Positions 35,235-46,468 of a stretch of 64,000 nucleotides of DNA are shown here, piece by piece; within the stretch, counting starts at the first letter, position 1, and every line of letters begins with the position of its first letter. Origin of the DNA: Sambucus nigra (taxonomy: Eukaryota; Streptophyta; Magnoliopsida; Dipsacales; Adoxaceae); assembly GCA_949130495.1 (NCBI GenBank), contig OX422215.1, positions 7,727,302 through 7,791,301 of the forward strand. Reading direction: 5' to 3'. A program made the position numbers and the translations under genes. The notes beneath the pieces are model-generated. The model made no database searches, was not told where the DNA came from, and was given only the letters and a program-made list of their open reading frames with translations.

Positions 35235-35977
35235 TGATGATGCTAAAATCTAGCACCACCGGATAAGTGATGATGAGCTCAAATAGTAGTAACCATGGCA
35301 GCCATGGAGATGTATATGTGTGAGTGTATAGAAGGGGATGATTATAAGAGGAATAAGACAATAATGTATAGTGGTTCAGCCAATTAGGCCTACATCCACT
35401 GTAAGTGTGTGATCCACTAAGTACGGGCACTAATGGCCTTGGATACAATGCACATAAGCTCACTTTCTCTCTCTACTGTGTGTACAAGCAGAGTTTTTGC
35501 TAGGGTTACAATTATCGATTGATCTCCCCTGTAGGGTTATAGGAGATAAGTATATATAGGTCTTGGGGGGTGTAGTGTACCCCCCAAGTATGCATGGTGC
35601 ATGTGAATGATGATCTAGCCAATCCCCTGTTGACACCTGTAGATGCCAAATGATGACATAATATTCCCTCACGTGAGGGTGTTATTTTTTTATAACGGTC
35701 TCCCATGTGCCAAGTGAGCCTCACGCGCACTGTTCCACGCATCTCCCAAACCACGCGCTGTGATGATGTCACCCTCGACCTTTGATATGAGGTCGAGGGT
35801 AAAGTTCCTTTCGGCAATGAGTCTGGCCTAATTTGGGCCTCGTACTGTCGTACGTCGGCCTGATGAAGGGTCGGCCCCCTGAGGGGTCGTCCGGAGCCTG
35901 TTGAAGGGTCGGCCCCTGAGGGGTCGTCTGGGCCTGACGAGGCGCAGGGCGCCCTCAGCATGGCCGAGGGTATATCA
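35235..35977 (-). repeat. 3' LTR of C (743 bp)
   Basis: It pairs with 45,658-46,463. A TATA-like run (minus strand) lies at 35,549-35,560. Near its right end two copies of a 36-38 bp GC-rich unit (GAAGGGTCGGCCCC, GAGGGGTCGTC) occur at about 35,860-35,935; the other LTR has at least three. Confidence 0.9.
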
Positions 35978-35992
35978 ATCACCCCCAGCCCT
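35978..35992 (-). other. Polypurine tract of C
   Basis: On the minus strand GGGCTGGGGGTGAT directly precedes the LTR start TGATATACCCTCGG. It confirms the leftward orientation of the element. Confidence 0.7.
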
Positions 35993-36228
35993 TAGCCATA
36001 GATGATGCTGAGATGGCTGAGGGATAATGTTACTTTTGAGACTAAGTGTATGGTCTGTTTGATGAGTGACACATGTCAAGGTGATGTGACACCTGTCAAG
36101 TTTTTATCCAATGTCGTTCCAGTTTTCAAGGCGTGGTGGCTGCATGCTGCTTGGGGCTTTGTGCCCTAATGATGTCCTCCTCGTGGGCTGTGCTTTGCCT
36201 TGGGTAATGGGCCCACTCATCACTAAGG

Positions 36229-36615
36229 TATATAATCAATTTTCTAAACCTTTCCTCATCTCCTTCTTCTTCGCGCCCAAGCTCTCTCTCTCTAGATTTC
36301 TAACAGACAAACCACCATTTCTGCAAATTTTAACATTTCGAGTTTGGCAGTCTCGCTCTTCCTTCTTAGGTAATCCCTCTGCCCTAGTGTCCTCTTTTCC
36401 TTCATTTCTTGCTTGCTTGTTTTAGGGTTGTAGGGTAGGATTTTCCTTAGGGTGTTTCATAACTTTTCTGGCGTGTTTTCCGGCGACTGGTTCTTGAGTG
36501 TTCTTGATTAAAACACTTGGTTTCTTTTGTTTCAATCCAAAAGTCCAGCTTGGTCAATTGCAAACTTGTTTGTAGTTAGCTAAGAGATTCATCCAAGTGT
36601 AGGGTCGCCCCCTTA
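36229..36615 (+). promoter_or_regulatory. Putative promoter and 5' leader of the C antisense ORF
   Basis: A TATATAATC box at about 36,229 is followed by a pyrimidine-rich stretch with CTCTCTCTCT near 36,284 and several GT/AG pairs that would allow a leader intron, ending at the ATG at 36,616. This looks like an ordinary plant promoter, independent of the LTR. It is inferred from composition only. Confidence 0.4.
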
Positions 36616-38971
36616 ATGCTTAGGAGGCTGTACAGTTTAGCCGAGGAGTTCCCATCCTTGAGAGCGAAGCTCTTTGTAGAGATTAGGCAAATAGAGGAAG
36701 AGGAGGAGAGGAGACGAGGGGCCGACCCTAATTGGGTACGACCCATTTTTCCCATTCCTCTTGCCACAATAAGACCCTCTGAGTCTTGTGGGTCGTCTTG
36801 TCGTCCAGCTGAGAGTTATTCGAGCGAGATGGATGAGAGAGCGTCATCGCCAATTGGCGCTGGACCTTCTGGAAGAGGAGAGGCGTCTGACCTAAGACCA
36901 GGCCAACAGGCCGAGGGTATGGTTACTTTCGAGGCTGTTCCCGTGACAACTCTATCTCCACATGCCTTTCAGATGGATTTTCCCCAAGGGCCTCTGACAG
37001 GTGATGAGGCCGAGGCCGAGGGTGAGGGGACTGAGGATGATGAGGACTCAGATGACCCAGTTGACACATCTCACGCCTCGTCTTATATTTCCTCGATCAG
37101 GGATCGTGACCTTCTTCTGTGGATGCATGCATATGGTGTTCCTCCAACTATATCTATGAGGGTTCCCTCTGAGGACGAGAGGGTCTTTGAGGGTGAAGAG
37201 GGAGAGATAGAGGTGTACGAATAAATGTTCAAGGTAGGTGTCAGACTCCCTTTACATCCTGCTGTCGTAGATATTTTATCAGCCCTCGGCGTTGCCCCCT
37301 TTCAACTTCCTCCCAACTCGTGGAGGACGATCCTTAGTTATGTCTCCTTATGGAAAAACGCTTTCACTAATGATCCCTCAGCCGATATATTCTTGGCCTG
37401 TTACAATATCGCCTCCTCATCCAAACAGCCTGGGTATTATCACCTGGGAGCGAGGAGGTATGACAAAAAACTTCTCCACGTGGCACAAACCTCCAACCAC
37501 GATTGGAAGAAGAGATTCTTCTTTGTCTCCGGAGAGTGGGAGTTCTCTGCCGAGGCACTACCTGTAGCCGATGGTCTGAGGGTTCTCAGAAGATGGTCTA
37601 ACCCTTTAATGAAGGCCAGGTCAGACCCTGGACTTAGTCTGGAAGAGAAAGACATAGTTGAATATCTGAGAGGACGAGGGATAAGTGGTGAACTTCCAAA
37701 GTTTGAAGATCTGATGACCTCTCGGTTCCTCAAGGAAGCTGGTCTGAGGGTTGTCCCCCTGACAGAACTATGTGAGTTATACTTAATGTTTCCCATTCTT
37801 TACTTTTTTCAAGTGTTTCATCATTGCCTCTGTATTTTTCTGACGTGTCGTCTTCCTTTCAGGTCGTCCTTATGGCATATCGGATTAACTTTGGGAAATG
37901 ACTTCTCCTAGCTTACTATCAGGTCTAGGCAAAAAGAAAGGCAAGGAGCCTCAGCAACCTCCGAGGAAGACGAAGGCCGTGGGGTCGACGGTTGTTGAGC
38001 CGACTGCTGATGGCCACAAAAGGAAAGAGACTGAAACTCCTATTGACCCTCGGTCGGACTCAAGGACAAGGCCGTGGGTAGAGTCGTCTGAGGGGGCTGG
38101 TTCATCTTCCAGCATGGGGGCCTTCTGGTCCCAGAACTTGACGCTTCTAAAGGCCGAGCCATCCTCCCTGATTGCCAATCTGAGGGTGGCCAAAGCCTCT
38201 ATGTTCTCTGTCCCCTCGGCCGTCGACTATGATTTCTTGTCCAAAATGCCCCGGGCCAAGGTGTATGACTATGGTTTGCACACACTGGCTCAGTTATTTA
38301 TTTTTACTTCATCTCCTTAGTTGAATTTTTCACTGACTGTTTCCTCAGCCTCTTAACAAGTGTCTTTTTCTGTGAAGTCTGTCTGTGCCTTTACCTCGGC
38401 CACTAAGCGGATGGCTGAGAATCAACAGAAGTTTCATGAAGCCGAGAGGGCCATTCAGCATGAGGCCGACCTGCAGACAGAGCTCAAGACTGCAAGGGCT
38501 GAATTGGAGAGTGCCAGGACTGAGCATGCCAGGGTCTTGGATGAGCTGACGAGACATCATGATACCGACCAGCAAGCCAAGGACCTGCTTATAAAGGAGA
38601 AGGATGAAGTCTTGATCAACTTGGAGGTTCAACATAAGGCCGATCTTGAGGCGGCTATCAAGAAGGCCGAGGCCGATGCTGTGGAGGCCTAGAAACTCTC
38701 GGACGAGTTTCAAGGATTTGGCCTTGAATACTTGGAGAGGGGAATTAGGACAGCATGTCGGTGGGTCGTCTTAAAGTTTGCTGATGCAGTGTCGTTCGTC
38801 CGCCCCGCTCTAGAGGCAGTTCAACTAGTCGATCCACTTATTGCTGAAGCCCTAGCCCAAGTGGAATCTCAGCATGTCGAAGGCATGGGCACGTCTGAGG
38901 CTCAGTCTATCATGGTCATAGAAGAATCTCCCATTGATGTTGAGGCCTTGCCCTCTGATATTGCTCAATAG
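36616..38971 (+). pseudogene. Antisense ORF of C (putative gypsy type transposon domain, PF04195-like)
   Basis: ATG at 36,616 opens an acidic region (EDDEDSDDPVD). After an in-frame TAA at 37,222, probably a former Gln codon, the same frame enters GVRLPLHPAVVDILSALGV and LPPNSWRTILSYVSLW, matching as I remember it the plant domain annotated as putative gypsy type transposon (PF04195). An intron is likely at 37,772-37,862 (GTGAGT to TTTCAG) and another from 38,293 to about 38,377. The last part (38,360-38,971) is a coiled coil rich in Ala, Glu and Lys, with TAG near 38,690. Its role in the element is not known to me. Confidence 0.7.
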
Positions 38972-39135
38972 GGTGGCTGTCTGTAGCCTATACCCTCTTC
39001 GTGTAAATCATTTTTGTACTTTACCTTTGTAGAACAAACATCATTCTGTAATATAATGCCTCTTTCTGTCTTCCATACTCCTCTCTTATATAATTTGCAC
39101 TGTGATGTTTTTGGATTGACAATATCACTAACCCC

Positions 39136-39824
39136 TAGGGGTGTAAGCGGTACGATTTGGTCGATAAATAGTAGATACCAATAGCAAAACCAAAACCAAA
39201 CTCTAGATGGTAAAACCAAACCATACCAGTTTACCACCCGGTACACCAAAATCAATACCAAAACCAAACCGGCTGGTATTTCGGTTTTTTCGGTAATTTC
39301 GGTTTTTTTCTGGTTTCGGTAAATTCTAATTTTTCTGGTTTCTTCTGGTTTTTTCTGGTTTCGGTAAATTCTGGTTTTTTCTGGTTTCTGGTTTCAGTTT
39401 TTTATGTTTCGGTAAACAATACTAAAAGTCCCCAAAAACCAAAAACAAAACCAACCAACTTTTTTAAATATTAAAACCAAAACCAAAACCAAAACCAACT
39501 TTTTTCATGTTTTGGTAAATTCAGTACGGTAATTTTGGTAAATTCGGTACGGCGCGGTAATTTTGGTACGGTTTTTTCTGGTTTCGATAAATTCGGTACG
39601 GTATGGTAATTTCGGTACGGTTTTGTATGGTTTCATAAAATTCGGTACGGTAATTTCGGTAAATCGAGTTTTTAAATATTAAAACCAAAACCAACCAACT
39701 TTTTTACGATAATTTCGGTTTCGGTAAGACTGGTTTCTGGTATTTTAATATATGAAACCAAAACCATTTTTTTTCGGACCAAAACGGTACGGTACGGTAA
39801 AAACCCGTACCGCTTCCACCCCTA
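39136..39824. mobile_element. Nonautonomous hAT-like element with 8-bp target duplication
   Basis: The ends are inverted repeats: TAGGGGTGTAAGCGGTACG on the left and, read from the other strand, TAGGGGTGGAAGCGGTACG on the right. CTAACCCC is duplicated exactly at 39,128-39,135 and 39,825-39,832. An 8-bp duplication and a TAGGGGTG end are characteristic of hAT elements. The 689-bp interior has no gene; it consists of imperfect runs built on CGGTAAATTCGGTACGG and AAACCAAAACC. A hAT transposase in trans would be needed to move it. Confidence 0.87.
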
Positions 39825-39841
39825 CTAACCCCTCCCTCGTC

Positions 39842-41123
39842 TTTCTTGAGAACCATGGTGGGGTCGTCCCCTCCATGCGACTTCATTATAGCCGAGGGTT
39901 ATAATGCCCAATTTAATGGTTTTAAACAAAGTTTTCCCTCATCTTTCTTGAGGACCATGGTGGGGTCGTCCCCTCCATGCGAACTCATTATAGCCGAGGG
40001 TTATAATTACCAAATTAATGGTTTTAAACAAAGTTTTCCCTCATCTTTCTTGAGGACCACGATGGGGTCGTCCCCTCCATGCGACCTCATTATAGCCGAG
40101 GGTTATAATCACCAAATTAATGGTTTTAAACAAAGTTCTCCCTCGTCTCTCTTGAGGACCATGGTGGGGTCGTCCCCTCCATGCGACCTCATTATAGCCG
40201 AGGGTTATAATGACCAATTTAATGGTTTTAAACAAAATTTTCCCTCGTCTTTCTTGAGGACCATGGTGGGGTCGTCCCCTCCATGCGACATCATTATAGC
40301 CGAGGGTTATAATGCCCAATTTAATGGTTTTAAACAAAGTTTTCCCTCATTTTTCTTGAGGACGATGGTGGGGTCATCCCCTCCATGCGACCTCATTATA
40401 GCCGAGGGTTATAATTACCAAATTAATGGTTTTAAACAAAGTTTTCTCTCGTCTTTCTTGAGGACCATGGTGGGGTCGTCCCCTCCATGCGACCTCATTA
40501 TAGCCGAGGGTTATAATCACCAAATTAATGGTTTTAAACAAAGTTCTCCCTCGTCTTTCTTGAGGACCATGGTAGGGTCGTCCCCTCCATGCGACCTCAT
40601 TATAGCCGAGGGTTATAATGACCAATTTAATGGTTTTAAACAAAGTTCTCCCTCGTCTTTCTTGAGGACCATGGTGGGGTCGTCCCCTCCATGCGACCTC
40701 ATTATAGCCGAGGGTTATAATGACCAGTTTAATGATTTTAAACAAAGTTTTCCCTCGTCTTTCTTGAGGACTATGGTGGGGTCGTCCCCTCCATGCGACC
40801 TCATTATAGCCGAGGGTTATAATGACCAATTTAATGGTTTTAAACAAAGTTCTCCCTCGTCTTTCTTGAGGACCATGGTGGAGTCGTCCCCTCCACGCGA
40901 CCTCATTATAGCCGAGGGTTATAATGCCCAATTTAATGGTTTTAAACAAAGTTCTCCCTCGTCTTTCTTGAGGACCATAGTGGGGTCGTCCCTTCCATGC
41001 GACCTCATTATAGCCGAGGGTTATAATGCCCAATTTAATGGTTTTAAACAAAGTTCTCCCTCGTCTTTCTTGAGGACCATGGTGGGGTCGTCCCCTCCAT
41101 GCGACCTCATTATAGCCGAGGGT
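39842..41123. repeat. Tandem array of 13 units of 102 bp in C
   Basis: The start of ACCATGG recurs at 39,852, 39,954, 40,056 and so on to 41,076, always exactly 102 bp, with no indel across 12 periods. Units differ by single bases. Because 102 is 34 codons, frames stay open on both strands (442 codons on plus, 284 on minus). On the minus strand, which is C's sense strand, the unit contains RGRPHHGPQER. It sits between integrase and the antisense ORF, as the 31/32-bp array does in B. Confidence 0.92.
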
Positions 41124-41263
41124 CATTCTCCGAAGATGTTTCCACGCGTAATAGAACTGATAAACACAAGATGAGAAGAAACACTGATATTTCTCATTAA
41201 TTTTCCAAGTGTTCTGTAGGAGCAACACCTCTTACAACTATCGTTTGATAGGACTTTACAAAA

Positions 41264-43386
41264 CTACTGATAGTATTTCTTCAAATGATCTGCATTCCAA
41301 GGGTTGGAAAAGGGTTCCCCCTCTAGGTTTTCTAGTCTATAGGTCCTAGGGGATACTTCATCGATGACCCTGTATGGGCCATGCCAATTAGTATGGAGCT
41401 TGTTGGGCTTCTGCCAAGTCTTTTTGAGGACCAAGTCCCCTACCGCAATTGGTCTCTATTTCACCCTCTGATTGTAAAACCTTGAAGTCCTCTGCTGGTA
41501 GGCGGCCTGCCTTATCTCGGCATCTTCCCTCCTTTCCTCAATCAGGTCTAAGTAGAGTCTTCTCTCTTCTGTATTTCTCTGGGGGTCATACATTTGGACC
41601 CTATGAGTAGGAAACCTAATCTCGGTGGGGATGACGGCTTCTGAGCCATAAGCTATCATGAATGGGGTCTCTCCGGTAGAGGTCCTCACTGTCGTCCTGT
41701 ATGCCCATAGCACGACATATAACTCCTCGACCCATCTTCCTTTTGCCTCCTCAAGCCTCTTCTTGATTCCATCTAGGATTGTCCTGTTTGCCCATTGGCC
41801 TGAGGTCGGCCCGGGGTAGAGAAAAATTGTTTGATACTCACCCTTTCACGGTACTTCTGTAGAGAGGTATTCTTGAACTGAGTCCCATTATCCGAGATGA
41901 GGGTGTTGGGGAGACCATATCTGCATATAACATTTTTCCAGATGAACTGGAAGGTCTTCTACTCTGTGATCGTGACCATCGGTTCGGCCTCTACCCATTT
42001 TGAGAAATAGTCAATCGCTACGATGAGGAACCGATAGTTATTGACTGCTCTTGGTAAGGGTCCTACAAGGTCGATCCCCCACACTGCAAATAGCCATGGG
42101 TATGTAATGGAGGTAAAAGGCTGATGGGGTTGGTGAGGGATGGTATAAAATCTCTGGCATTTATCGCACTTTTTTACATATGTCGCGGCGTCTTTCCCCA
42201 AGGTCGGCCACCAGTACCCTTGGGTGATCACCCTCTTTGCTAAGGATCTGCCCCCAATGTGGCTTGAGCACGATCCTTCGTGCACATCTTGCAAAATGGA
42301 TGGGAACTCAGATGGGTGCACACACCTAAGTAAGGGGAGTAAAAATCCCTTTTTGTACAAGGTGTCCCCAATGACAGTGAAATTTGCAGCCCTGTATCTC
42401 AACTTCTTCCTTTCTTGCCTTGCCTCTGGAATCTCTCCCTTTTTAATGTATCTGATCATAGGGTCCATCCACGAAGCTTTCTGAGAAACATTTAGGCAAT
42501 TGCTAAGTGTTCCTTTAGTGTCTTCAATAGTTGGCCGAAGCAAAATTTTCACTGGGACCATCCTCCTAATGTCTGTCCTAGTTGCCGAGGCCAACCTAGC
42601 AAGGGCATCAGCCCAACCATTGTCGAGCCTAGGTATCCTCTTTAATTTCACTTCTCTGAAGCCGTTCAATAATGACCTCACCTTCTCAAGGTACCTAGCC
42701 ATCCTCTCGTCCTTGGCCTCGTAGGCTCCTAGTATCTGATTCACTACTAGCCTCGAATCACTATGAACCAAAATCTGGTCGACACTAAGAGATTTGGCCA
42801 AGGGGAGGCCTGCTATCAAGGCCTCATATTTGGCCTCGTTGTTGGAGGCCTTAAAGTTGAACCTCAGGGCGTACTCAATGTCTGTTCCGTCGGGTGTTGA
42901 TACTATTAATCCAACTTCACTCCCGCTTTCGCAAGAGGACCCGTCGATGAAGAGACTCCACACGGTGTGTTCTTCTGAGAAACTTCCCTCGGTGAGTGAC
43001 CCCTTTCTAAAAAGATATCTTCCCTCTTCATTTTCAGCCACTTTCCTTCTAGCGGTGCTTGTCTCAGCCTTATCTGCAGGTGTGTCGGTGGGCTCACCTT
43101 GTCGGGTATCTATCTTCCTGAGGCTCTCACCCTCGGCTTCATCATCTTCCCAAGTAAACTCGGCCACGAAGTCTGCCAATGCTAGCCCCTTAATGGCCCT
43201 CCTAGGGTGATACACTATGTCAAACTCCCCCAGATCTATAGCCCAGTATATTAACCTCCCTGATTTTTCAGGCTTGTGCAAAACCTGCCTAAGGGGAGAG
43301 TCAGGGAGGATGACCATTGTATGGGACTGGAAGTATGGCTCCATCTTTCTCGATGCATGGATCAAGGCATAGGACAACTTCTCCAT
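41264..43386 (-). pseudogene. C RNase H, aRNH and integrase
   Basis: From 43,386 leftward, 475 open codons contain the end of the first RNase H (residues 1-77, with YWAIDLGEFDIVYHPRR), the archaeal-type RNase H (LFIDGSSCESG near residue 145, NNEAKYEALI, HSDSRLVVNQI), and the integrase zinc domain (HEGSCSSHIGG, CDKCQRF) with WGIDLVGPLP near the end. After a TAG at 41,957 the core continues with SDNGTQF. Near 41,780-41,800 the segment that should hold the catalytic Glu is short and out of frame. The C-terminus is open at 41,456-41,713 and ends at 41,264. Confidence 0.82.
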
Positions 43387-43403
43387 CCTTGGATATCTTT
43401 GCT

Positions 43404-44588
43404 CTACCCCTGGAGTGCCTTGCTGTTAAAATACACAGGCTTCTGTACTCCGTCTTCGTCTCTCACAATGGCTGCAATGATGGCTGACTCTGAGACGACG
43501 AGGTACACATACAGTCGTTCACCCTGCACGGGTCGTGACAATAGCAAGGGAGACCCCAAGTATGATATTAACTCCTTGAAGGCCTCATCACACTCTTCAC
43601 TCCATTCGAAGGATTTTCTGAGAATTTTGAAGAATGGTAGACACCTGTCTGTGGCCCTAGACACGAACCTATTCAAGGCAGCAACTCTCCCTGTGAGTCT
43701 CTGAACGTCTTTAATGGACTTGGGGGTCTTCATCTCAACAAGGGCCTTTATCTTTTCAGGATTGGCCTCGATGCCTCTTTGGTTGACAATGAACCCCAAG
43801 AACTTCCCTGCTCCGACCCCGAAGACACACTTGGCCGGGTTAAGCTTCATCTGGTATTTGCCCATCGTATTAAAGGTCCTCTCCAGGTCTGCCACATGAT
43901 CCTCTGCCTTCAAACTCTTAGTCAGCATGTCATCTACATAGACCTCCATAGACTTCCCAATTTGGTCTTCGAACATTTTATTTACGAGGCACTGGTACGT
44001 TGCCCCTGCATTTTTTATGCCAAAGGGCATGACCCTATAACAGTATTTCCCCTTGTCAGTAATGAAGGTTGTCTTCTCGCGTCTTTAGGGTGCATGAAGA
44101 TCTAGTTGTACCCTGAATAGGCATCCATAAAGATCATGAGCTCGTGGCCTGCGGTAGCGTCTACCATCTGGTCAATACGGGGGAGAGGGAAGCTGTCTTT
44201 GGGACAGTGCTTGTTGAGGTCGGTGAAGTCCACACACATTCTCCACTTCCCATTGGCATTTGGGACAATGACTGCATTGGACAGCCATTCAGGGTAGATG
44301 ACCTCTCTGATAAATTCAGAAGCTTCTAATTTTTTAACCTCATCCCTTATGACCTCATACTTTTCTCTAGAGTAAATTCTCCTCTTCTGCTTTACAGTTT
44401 TGCTCCCTCTACCACATTGAGCTTATGGCACATGATTACAGGGTCGATCCCCGGCATATTTACATGACTCCACGTAAAGATGCTTCGTCTTCTCCTCAAC
44501 AGTTTAATGAGGTCTTCCTTGATATTGGGATTCAGAGACTTGCCGACTTGAACGGTTTTTCTGGGTCATCCTCATCGAGGATGATGGA
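43404..44588 (-). pseudogene. C reverse transcriptase
   Basis: The N-terminal half (44,588-44,031) is broken by frame changes, though WSHVNMPGIDP-like and CVWTSPTST-like text shows the RT fingers. From 44,030 to 43,404 a clean frame carries MPFGIKNAGATYQCLV, the intact catalytic box EVYVDDML (residues 29-36), FLGFIVNQRGIEANP and the connection region. It ends at a TAG at 43,404 caused by a one-base shift; the next frame starts at 43,386. Confidence 0.8.
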
Positions 44589-45335
44589 TTATACCTCTTC
44601 CGCGGCCTCTCCTTTCTTTAGCTTCGTTTCATCCCTGGGGTCTAGGGTATCAATATTGTAAGTGGTTGTAGCCCTCTTGTGTGCCTCCCTTTCTTCAGCG
44701 GAGTTGTAGTAACATTCTCGCGCTGTCATCTGGTCTCCCTGCACTTCCCCCACCCCATAAGGGGTAGGAAATTTAACCATCTGATGGATCGTAGACGGCA
44801 CAACTTCAAACCCCTTGAGGGTCACACGCCCCAGTATGATGTTGTAGGCCGAGAACACCTGTTCATCCATCACAAAGAAGCTGACCTTCTTGGTAAGCCA
44901 TCTCGGCCACTCGTCCCCCATCCTGACATCGGCCTCATACACTCCAAGGGGATGAACCTTTTCCCCACTGAACCCAATCAATGGATAATGGTATGGGACG
45001 AGTCTAGCACGACTGAGGCCTAAGTCTTTGAAGCATGGCCAGAACATTACATCTGCAGAGCTACCTCCGTCGACTAGGATCCTCGGCACCTCGCACCCAT
45101 GCACCCTGGTAGTGATTACTAGAGGGTCATCATGTGGGGCTAAAAGGCCTTTGAAGTCCATTCTTGAAAATCCCACTATCAGAGTGTCCATGTCGACCTT
45201 CTTCCTCTTTTCTGACTTTGACTCCAGAGAGGTGGAGTGTACTGTCTTCGTCACTACCTTGGCTTCAGCCACGTGGGCCTTCCTATCTGCGACCTCATAC
45301 CCTCCTCCTGCTAGACCCCCGGAGATCATTCCCAT
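44589..45335 (-). pseudogene. C protease
   Basis: A 248-codon frame contains APHDDPLVI (residues 66-74) and the retropepsin box LVDGGSSADVMF (residues 87-98) with all key residues intact. A downstream NIILGRVTLKGF block matches the same place in B. This is one of the best kept coding regions in C. It lies directly after the gag remnant and before RT. Confidence 0.85.
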
Positions 45336-45657
45336 CCCGAGCGAGATTATATTAAGCCTTTTAACAGGGCCTTGGTCGTCTCTCGGCGGGAGGTCAGGGT
45401 CATCCTCATCATCAGAAGGGTCGCCCCTCTTTTTTGAGGACCTTCTCTACATGCATCTCCTCGCTTCTTTCTGGGGTCGTCCCCTCTTGAAGGCACCTTT
45501 GTCGATGTACTTTCTGAGCTTCCCTTCTTTCATCATATTCTCAATCTCATCTTTCAGAGCGAAACATTTATCTTTCACGTTCACCACCAGAGTGCCCAGT
45601 GAGGTCAAGTTGTACAAAGGAAGAGATGTCTTCTCGTTCCCACAAACGGCGCGAAAC
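45336..45657 (-). pseudogene. C primer site joined to a gag C-terminal remnant
   Basis: On the minus strand the LTR end is followed by GCGCCGTTTGTGGGAAC (45,636-45,652), the primer-site sequence. Coding text for the very end of gag follows within a few bases (KDKCFALKDEIENMMKEGKL). The start codon, capsid region and most of the Cys/His box are missing, so over a kilobase of gag has been deleted in comparison with B. Confidence 0.7.
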
Positions 45658-46463
45658 TGATGATGCTAAAATCTAGCACCACCGGATAAGTTATGATGAG
45701 CTCAAACAGTAGTAACCATGGCAGCCATGGAGATGTAAATGTGTGAGTGTATAGAAGGGGATGACTATAAGAGGAATAAGATAATGATGTATAGTGGTTC
45801 AGCCAATTAGGCCTACATCCACTGTGAGTGTGTGATCCACTAAGTATGGGCACTAATGGTCTTGGATACAATGCACATAAGCTCACTTTCTCTCTCTACT
45901 GTGTGTACAAGCAAAGCTTTTGCTAGGGTTACAATTATCGATTGATCTCCCCTGTAGGGTTGTAGGTGACAAGTATATATAGGTATTGGGGGGTGTAGTG
46001 TACCCCCCAAGTATGCATGGTGCATGTGAATGATGATCTAGCCAATCCCCTGTTGACACCTGTAGATGCAAAATGATGACATAATATTCCCTCACGTGAG
46101 GGTGTGATTTTGTTATAACGGTCTCCCATATGCCAGGTGAGCCTCACGCGCACTGTTCCACGCATCTCCCACACCACGCGTTGTGATGATGTCACCCTTG
46201 GCCTTTGATATGAGGCCAAGGGAAAAGTTCCTTCCGGCAATGAGTCTGGCCTAATTTGGGCCTCGTACTGTCGTACCCTCGAGGGGTCGTTCGGAGCCTG
46301 ATGAAGGGTCGGCCCCCTGAGGGGTTGTCCGAAGCCTGATGAAGGGTCGACCCCCTGAGGGGTCGTCTGGATCCTGTTGAAGGGTCGGCCCCTGAGGGGT
46401 CATCTGGGCCTGACGAGGCGCAGGGTGCCCTCAGCATGGCTGAGGGTATATATGGGTATATCA
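45658..46463 (-). repeat. 5' LTR of C (806 bp)
   Basis: It pairs with 35,235-35,977. The 63-bp length difference comes mostly from extra GC-rich units at about 46,280-46,415 and a 10-bp TATGGGTATA insertion near the outer end. Confidence 0.9.
45972..45983 (-). promoter_or_regulatory. TATA box of the C 5' LTR
   Basis: On the minus strand the text is CCTATATATACTT. It would drive gag-pol transcription leftward into the element. The same box occurs in the other LTR at 35,549-35,560. Confidence 0.6.
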
Positions 46464-46468
46464 GTATC

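Larger units (their letters stand above)
35235..46463 (-). mobile_element. Ty3/gypsy Tat-lineage element C, minus strand
   Basis: LTRs at 35,235-35,977 (3') and 45,658-46,463 (5' in element sense) flank the element, with GTATC at 35,230-35,234 and 46,464-46,468. Reading leftward: 5' LTR, primer binding region, a gag remnant, protease, RT, RNase H, aRNH, integrase, 102-bp array, antisense ORF (plus strand of the window), polypurine tract, 3' LTR. The first 600 bp of the LTRs differ at roughly 30 places by eye, so C is younger than T1. A hAT-like element is inserted between the array and the antisense ORF. Confidence 0.9.

Noticed and set aside
39846..41174. 442-codon plus-strand ORF as a protein-coding gene
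   Set aside because: It is 13 near-identical 34-codon units of a tandem array; the opposite strand is also open. Period divisible by three explains it, so I list it as a repeat and discuss the coding idea only as a test.
40374..41228. 284-codon minus-strand ORF as a gene
   Set aside because: Same array read from the other strand; no domain and no start context beyond the repeat.
42224..45660. Plus-strand ORFs of 80-210 codons between 42 and 46 kb
   Set aside because: They are shadows of the C pol genes, which lie on the minus strand with clear protease, RT and integrase motifs.
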